Assembly: GCA_027452165.1 (NCBI GenBank)
Contig: DAIDGX010000024.1
Span: forward strand, 62,001-126,000
DNA from: Vulcanimicrobiota bacterium
GTDB taxonomy: Bacteria; Vulcanimicrobiota; Vulcanimicrobiia; Vulcanimicrobiales; Vulcanimicrobiaceae
Reading direction: 5' to 3'
DNA: 64,000 bases
Positions 59,909 to 64,000 of this stretch are shown here, one piece after another. The position numbers and the translations under genes were made by a program. The notes below the pieces were generated by a model. It was not told where the DNA came from. It saw only the letters and a list, made by a program, of their open reading frames with translations, and did not search any database. Every line of letters begins with the position of its first letter. The stretch's first letter is position 1.

Positions 59909-60746
59909 CCTTAAGCGGTACGTACACGCGCAACGCCTTCGGCACCAGGTCAAATCGCGCCGGCGTGGTTCCGGCAGGTTCGCCGTCGGCACTGATGCGA
60001 TGCGGGTGCCGCGTGCGCAGCGTGAATCCGCGAGCCCGGATAGCACGCAAGCCGTCGGCGCGCGTGCGTCCGCCTGCAAGGATCGCGCATAGCACGCCGA
60101 TCGCTTGCCGGAAGGACCGGACGTCAATGCTATAGAGATCGAGCCAGCCGTCGTCGATCGCAGCATCGGCCACGTTCACGAGCCCGCCGAAACGATGGCT
60201 GTTCGCAACCGTCAGTTGCACCGTGCGCAGGCGCTCGCAGCCGCCCTCGTGCTCGATCTCGACCGTGATGGGGCGCGCGTGACGGAAGGCCTGCAACGTG
60301 GTACCGAGCACGCCGAGGGCGCCGAAACGCCGCTTGAGGTCGGGGGTTTGCAGGCGCGTGAGCCGGCTCGAGATGCCGATGCTCGCCTCGTTCACGAAGT
60401 AGGTGCCGTTCACGCGCGCGACGTCGATCGCGCGCTCGTGCGCCGCCGCGATCGTGCGCACCGCCCCATCGAGCTCGAGCGGGATTCCAAGGGTGCGGGC
60501 GAGCTCGTTAAAGGTGCCGAGCGGCACGATGCCAAGCGGCAGCCCGCGCGCGAGCGCCATCTCGATGATCCCGAGCAGCGTGCCGTCGCCGCCCGCCGCG
60601 ATGATGCAGTCGGCCTCCGGGGCGACGTCGGCCGGCCAGCCGTCCTCCACCACCTGCACGCCCGCCCGGTGGAGCGCGTCGCGCAGCGGAACGGCCGCCT
60701 CTCGGCCCCGCCGCGACCGGGGGTTCACGACCAGCTGCGCGAGCAT
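59898..60746 (-). CDS. Diacylglycerol/lipid kinase, YegS-BmrU family
   Basis: 282 residues. Contains the catalytic IIAAGGDGTLL motif near residue 50-60, GIVPLGTFNELAR, and a C-terminal region (ITVEIEHEGGCERLRTVQLTVAN) with the second lobe. Phosphorylates diacylglycerol or related lipids. Only some members have a known lipid substrate. Ends in the terminator of the convergent peptide gene. Confidence 0.88.
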   Translation of the reverse strand: MLAQLVVNPRSRRGREAAVPLRDALHRAGVQVVEDGWPADVAPEADCIIAAGGDGTLLGIIEMALARGLPLGIVPLGTFNELARTLGIPLELDGAVRTIAAAHERAIDVARVNGTYFVNEASIGISSRLTRLQTPDLKRRFGALGVLGTTLQAFRHARPITVEIEHEGGCERLRTVQLTVANSHRFGGLVNVADAAIDDGWLDLYSIDVRSFRQAIGVLCAILAGGRTRADGLRAIRARGFTLRTRHPHRISADGEPAGTTPARFDLVPKALRVYVPLKENK

Positions 60747-60890
60747 GACCGCCTGGTTTCGCTAGGTACCCCGGGGGGACCACTTGGGTCTATCGGCCCC
60801 GATAGACAGGTGGAACCCCCGATGTTTGCTCGGGCATGCACCACGTACGATAGCACCATCGAATCGCTTGTCGCCCAAGGAGAGCCGCCA

Positions 60891-61211
60891 ATGACCGCAA
60901 CGATCGACACCACCGTCAACTTCGATACCACGCAACCCCGCTGCTACGTCCTCGACGAAACGCATCGCGTGATCATGATCTGCACGCCCTCTCCGGGCAA
61001 TCCGCTTAATGCCCGCTTCACGCCCGAAGAGCACCTGGAGCTGCCGAGCCTGCTGAGTAAGGCCGTGCGCGCCCTAGAGGACGCCTGCGAGAAGCGCTCG
61101 GAGCGCACGATGAGCGCCGAGATCGGCAACCTGCACCTGCGGGTGAATCTGCTCCATGGCGCATGGGGCCAGCACACGGCCCTGATCGTCGAACCGCGCC
61201 TCGGCGGCTAA
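60891..61211 (+). CDS. Conserved-looking hypothetical protein
   Basis: 106 residues. AAGGAG seven bases before ATG at 60891 decides the start; an open frame continues upstream to ATG 60822. The middle reads PRCYVLDETHRVIMICTPSP, with later RFTPEEHLELPSLLSKAV, and GAWGQHTALIVEPRLGG ends it. It looks like a compact alpha/beta protein, perhaps PAS- or GAF-like, but I recognise no family. Its stop overlaps the convergent GNAT gene by four bases. Confidence 0.5.
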   Translation: MTATIDTTVNFDTTQPRCYVLDETHRVIMICTPSPGNPLNARFTPEEHLELPSLLSKAVRALEDACEKRSERTMSAEIGNLHLRVNLLHGAWGQHTALIVEPRLGG

Positions 61212-61678
61212 AGCTCGCCTTCGAGCGGCTTGCCATAATGAACGTGGCAGTCCGGCTCGTTCTGATAGGCGGGAATGCGGCGGTATCCGAGCGATTCGTA
61301 GAGCGCGATCGCCGCACGCATCGACGGTTTGGTATCCAGGATCACACGCGCCGCTCCGGCGCGACGCGCATGCGCTTCGGCGGCCTCCATCAAGCGCACG
61401 GCAAGCCCCTGACGCCGCCCCGCGGGACGCACGTAGAGACGCTTGATCTCGAACGCGCCGGACAGCTCCTCGTAGGGATGTACGGCGACACATCCCATGA
61501 CATCGGCACCGGCAACCCCGAGAAAAACAGCGGAGCGCGCATCTGCGAGGTGCCGCGCCACCTCGGCATCGACGTCATCGCGCATCACGGTGTCGCGAAT
61601 CGTCGTGAGATACTCGGCGATCACCGCCGCCGCGATCTCCGCATCGTCCGCACCGGCCCGCCGCACGTCGATCATCAT
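61208..61678 (-). CDS. GNAT-family N-acetyltransferase
   Basis: 156 residues. The acetyl-CoA signature is LYVRPAGRRQGLAVRLM, followed by the usual AARVILDTKPSMRAAIALYESLGYR. The start at tandem ATGs after the tRNA was chosen because the frame continues through the tRNA gene, which cannot be coding. Substrate unknown. Confidence 0.88.
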   Translation of the reverse strand: MMIDVRRAGADDAEIAAAVIAEYLTTIRDTVMRDDVDAEVARHLADARSAVFLGVAGADVMGCVAVHPYEELSGAFEIKRLYVRPAGRRQGLAVRLMEAAEAHARRAGAARVILDTKPSMRAAIALYESLGYRRIPAYQNEPDCHVHYGKPLEGEL

Positions 61679-61703
61679 ACCGTCAAAGCCCAGCCTCGGG
61701 TTT

Positions 61704-61790
61704 TGGTGCTCAGGAAGGGACTCGAACCCCCACGATGTTGCCACCACTGGTACCTGAAACCAGCGCGTCTACCAATTCCGCCACCTGAGC
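61704..61790 (-). tRNA. tRNA-Leu(CAG)
   Basis: 87 nt including encoded CCA. Acceptor stem GCTCAGG pairs with CCTGAGC; anticodon loop TTCAGGT gives anticodon CAG; the long variable arm (TGGTGGCAACATCG) is the class II type of leucine tRNAs; T loop GTTCGAG. It lies between the GNAT and the MFS gene, transcribed opposite to the latter. Confidence 0.97.
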
Positions 61791-61881
61791 GCGACTGACC
61801 CGGGTTCGCCCTGCGCGGCCCGCACCCTTCCGGGCGACGCAACCGGGCCCTCCGCGACCGGGTCTCGAAGGGCACGCTCCC

Positions 61882-63072
61882 GTGATTCGCAAGCTCTTGC
61901 CGATCCTCGGCATCACGTTTATCGACATCATCGGCTTCAGCATGCTGTTGCCGCTGCTCCCCTATTTCGTCACGCACTTCGGGGTGAGCGCGGAGGTCGT
62001 GGGCATTCTGATGGCCACCTTCTCCCTCTGCCAGCTGATCTCGGGGCCGCTGTGGGGCAACGCGTCCGATCGGATCGGACGCAAGAAGGTGCTCGTGATC
62101 AGCCAGATCGGCGCGACGATCGGATGGGCGATGCTGGCCTTCGCGCACACGATCCAGTGGGTCTTCATCGCGCGCATCGTCGAGGGCATCTCGGGCGGCA
62201 ACATCGGCATCACGCAGGCGTACGTCGCCGACGTCGTGGAGCCGAAAGACCGGGCGCGCGCGTTCGGATTCATTGGCGCCACCTTCGCCGCAGGCATGGT
62301 CTTCGGGCCGGCGGGCGGCGGGCTGCTCTTCGCCAGGTATGGTTTCGCTGCGCCGTTTCTCGTGGCATCGGGACTGCAATTGCTCACGTTGATCCTCACG
62401 CTCGTGCTGCTGCCCGAATCACGCGCGAAGCCGGCTGATGGCGAGGCCAAGGTGGGCCTACGTGAGATGGCAACCACGTTCACGAACGCGCGCTTCTCGC
62501 CGCTACTCGCACAGAAATTCGCGCTCTCGCTCGCGCTTTACGCGTGGTACTCGGTGATCGCGCTCTACCTGGCGGGTCAATTGAACTTCGGCGTGGTGCA
62601 GACCACGCAGTACTTCTCGGGCTTTGCGCTCGTGAACGTGGCGATTAACGGCATCGGCGTCGGTAAAGCGTCGAAAAAACTCGGCGACCGGGTCATGTCG
62701 CTGCTCGGTCTCGCACTCCTTGCGATCGCGTTTGCGTTTACGCCGTTCGTGCATACGGCGCTCACCGTCGCGGTGGTGATGGTGCTCTTCGCGCTCGGCG
62801 GCGCGTTCGCGCAAAACGGTATCACCGCGATGATCTCGAACGCGGCGACCGATCGCGAACAGGGCACGGTCCTGGGGGTCAGTTCGTCGCTCGACTCGCT
62901 CTCGGGCATCATCGCGCCCCCGATCTCGACAGGGGTGCTCTCGCGATACGGATCCCCGTTTGCGGGGCTTCCCTCGCTCGTCATGTCAGCCGCCGGCCTC
63001 GCTCTCGGCATTCGCAACGCACTCACCCCGAGCGCTCTGAAGACTGAAACCAACCCCGCCGCCTCAAAGTAA
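61882..63072 (+). CDS. MFS drug/efflux transporter, TetA/DHA1-like
   Basis: 396 residues with twelve helices. The DHA1 family antiporter signature between helices 2 and 3 is LWGNASDRIGRKKVL, and helix 5 has the GPAGGGLL motif (antiporter motif C) typical of drug exporters. Helix 4 region reads VEGISGGNIGITQAYVAD. The GTG start follows the tRNA gap. Probably exports a hydrophobic compound by proton exchange. Confidence 0.85.
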   Translation: MIRKLLPILGITFIDIIGFSMLLPLLPYFVTHFGVSAEVVGILMATFSLCQLISGPLWGNASDRIGRKKVLVISQIGATIGWAMLAFAHTIQWVFIARIVEGISGGNIGITQAYVADVVEPKDRARAFGFIGATFAAGMVFGPAGGGLLFARYGFAAPFLVASGLQLLTLILTLVLLPESRAKPADGEAKVGLREMATTFTNARFSPLLAQKFALSLALYAWYSVIALYLAGQLNFGVVQTTQYFSGFALVNVAINGIGVGKASKKLGDRVMSLLGLALLAIAFAFTPFVHTALTVAVVMVLFALGGAFAQNGITAMISNAATDREQGTVLGVSSSLDSLSGIIAPPISTGVLSRYGSPFAGLPSLVMSAAGLALGIRNALTPSALKTETNPAASK

Positions 63073-63117
63073 AGCTCGTAGTCCGGACAGAACGTCGTCG
63101 CCTCGGAGGATGAGCGC

Positions 63118-63882
63118 ATGAAGACTAAGATTACCGGAACCACGCTCCCCGTGCTCGAGATCGGGCTCGAACCCGGTGATAAGATCGTCGCCGAACCCGG
63201 CGAGTTCTCGTGGATGACCTCGAACGTGCAGTTGAACACCACCGCGATGACTGCGGGTGCGAAGGGACTCTTCGGCGTGATCACGCGCGCGATGTCGGGC
63301 GGCGGAATTTTTATGACGGAGTATACGTCGAACGGCACCGGCTTGATCGCATTCGCCGCCAAAGTCCCGGGGCAAATCGTCCAGGTCGATGTGACGCCGG
63401 GCAAAGAGTACATGATCCATCGCCACGGATTTTTGTGCGCAACGGACGGCGTGCAACTGCAGATGGGCTTCCAGCGCTCGCTCGGTGCGGGCATCTTCGG
63501 CGGCGACGGCTTCATGTTGCAACGGCTGGGCGGCTCGTGCAGCGCATGGGTCGAACTCGGCGGCGAGATCGTCACCTACGATCTGCAACCCGGCGAGACG
63601 ATTCAGGTGCATCCCGGTCACATCGGGATGTTCGAGGCGACCGTCAACTTCGACATCACCTTCATGAAAGGGATGATGAACGCCATCTTCGGCGGTGACG
63701 GGCTCTTCATCGCGCGCTTGACCGGTCCCGGAAAGGTATGGCTGCAAACGCTTACCATGCCGAATCTCGCGGGCGCGCTCGCGCCGTATCTCGGCGGCGG
63801 GCAGATGCAGCAGACCGCGCAGGCGGGCGTTGCCGGCGGCATCGCGGGCGCCGTGCTGCGCGATATGTTCGGCGGCAGATAG
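63118..63882 (+). CDS. AIM24/TIGR00266 family protein
   Basis: 254 residues, mostly beta. GEFSWMTSNVQLNTTAM, KGLFGVITRAMSGGGIFMTEY and the repeated CSAWVELGGEIVTYDL segment define the AIM24 fold (two related halves). A Gly/Ala-rich C-terminus follows. Family members are linked to mitochondrial biogenesis in eukaryotes; the bacterial role is unknown. 45 nt after the MFS gene, so perhaps co-transcribed. Confidence 0.85.
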   Translation: MKTKITGTTLPVLEIGLEPGDKIVAEPGEFSWMTSNVQLNTTAMTAGAKGLFGVITRAMSGGGIFMTEYTSNGTGLIAFAAKVPGQIVQVDVTPGKEYMIHRHGFLCATDGVQLQMGFQRSLGAGIFGGDGFMLQRLGGSCSAWVELGGEIVTYDLQPGETIQVHPGHIGMFEATVNFDITFMKGMMNAIFGGDGLFIARLTGPGKVWLQTLTMPNLAGALAPYLGGGQMQQTAQAGVAGGIAGAVLRDMFGGR

Positions 63883-63894
63883 CGTACGGGCGCG

Positions 63895-64000
63895 TTACGC
63901 CGCGGATTTTTTGCGCCGCGTCGTCGCGCTCTTCTTCTCGGACTTCTCTTGAGAAGCGGTGCGCCCGTTCGCGGCGCGCCGCTTCTTGCTCTCTTCGAGC
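63895..64000 (-). CDS. C-terminal end of a Lys/Arg-rich protein, 5' part outside
   Basis: Only the last 34 codons and the TAA are inside. The sequence is basic and low in hydrophobics (LEESKKRRAANGRTASQEK then KSEKKSATTRRKKSAA). This is the kind of tail found on DNA-binding or RNA-binding proteins such as Ku or histone-like proteins. I cannot name the protein. Confidence 0.45.
   Translation of the reverse strand, partial: LEESKKRRAANGRTASQEKSEKKSATTRRKKSAA

Noticed and set aside
1-64000. Search for CRISPR arrays, transposases, integrases and prophage genes
   Set aside because: No regularly spaced direct repeats, no recombinase motif and no phage structural genes were seen; toxin-antitoxin modules are the only mobile-type genes.

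Overview
This 64 kb window is GC-rich, gene-dense bacterial chromosome. It carries rpsO, pnp, a class II tRNA-Leu, a split transketolase, ilvE and polX, and I saw no phage, insertion sequence, integrase or CRISPR array. Lipoprotein and Sec-type signals, Tat-independent redox complexes, DUF5069 proteins, winged-helix/TPR membrane regulators and a UbiD-UbiA pair suggest a deep-branching, GC-rich, probably diderm lineage. My best guess is something like Candidatus Eremiobacterota (WPS-2), but that is an inference from gene style and not a phylogenetic result.

Layout. 0-5.5 kb (minus): two tandem PKD-domain exported proteins, a nuclease/phosphatase-like protein, arginase, an AI-2E-type permease and a DUF5069 protein. 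5.6-9.9 kb (plus): a complete BMP-type nucleoside/purine ABC importer. 10-16.3 kb: a serine hydrolase of beta-lactamase fold, ilvE, then chrA, a beta-propeller phosphoesterase and two membrane proteins. 16.4-23.5 kb (plus): a formate module (OFA-family carrier, a selenocysteine-containing formate dehydrogenase read through an in-frame UGA with a SECIS-like hairpin, Fe-S subunit, NrfD anchor, FdhD). 23.5-28.7 kb (minus): polX, alpha/beta hydrolase, hybrid sensor kinase. 28.7-34.2 kb: nicotinate phosphoribosyltransferase, an ABC-like protein that has lost its nucleotide-binding motifs plus a membrane partner, a PfpI-like protein without the usual Cys, and a small redox cluster. 34.3-42.7 kb: rpsO, split transketolase, HNH nuclease, gamma-glutamyltransferase, pnp. 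42.7-46 kb: VOC protein, HipBA toxin-antitoxin with a perfect inverted-repeat operator, SDR. 46-50.9 kb: GNAT, small metabolic proteins, UbiD-UbiA (possibly futalosine menaquinone steps) and a LivK-like binding protein. 50.9-54.3 kb (minus): a YtrA-type GntR/ABC operon flanked by two very small genes, then VapBC. 54.5-59.1 kb: diguanylate cyclase, an M48-like/RDD fusion, AhpD-like protein, CadC-like TPR regulator. 59.6-64 kb: a second small GWGPK peptide, a lipid kinase, GNAT, tRNA-Leu, an MFS exporter and an AIM24-type protein.

How the genes fit together. The formate module is a self-contained respiratory entry point: import formate, oxidise it, and pass electrons through Fe-S clusters to the membrane quinone pool, with FdhD maturing the Mo/W site. 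UbiD/UbiA may supply that quinone. Two toxin-antitoxin modules lie about 10 kb apart.

The least explained material is small. Two short proteins share a GWGPK motif and the same CGGAAGGA ribosome-binding segment, and one of them opens an operon with its own sigma70-like promoter and an overlapping palindromic operator. Three intrinsic terminators share one apical GCAA/GCAG-capped design. These are the best leads for something undescribed.
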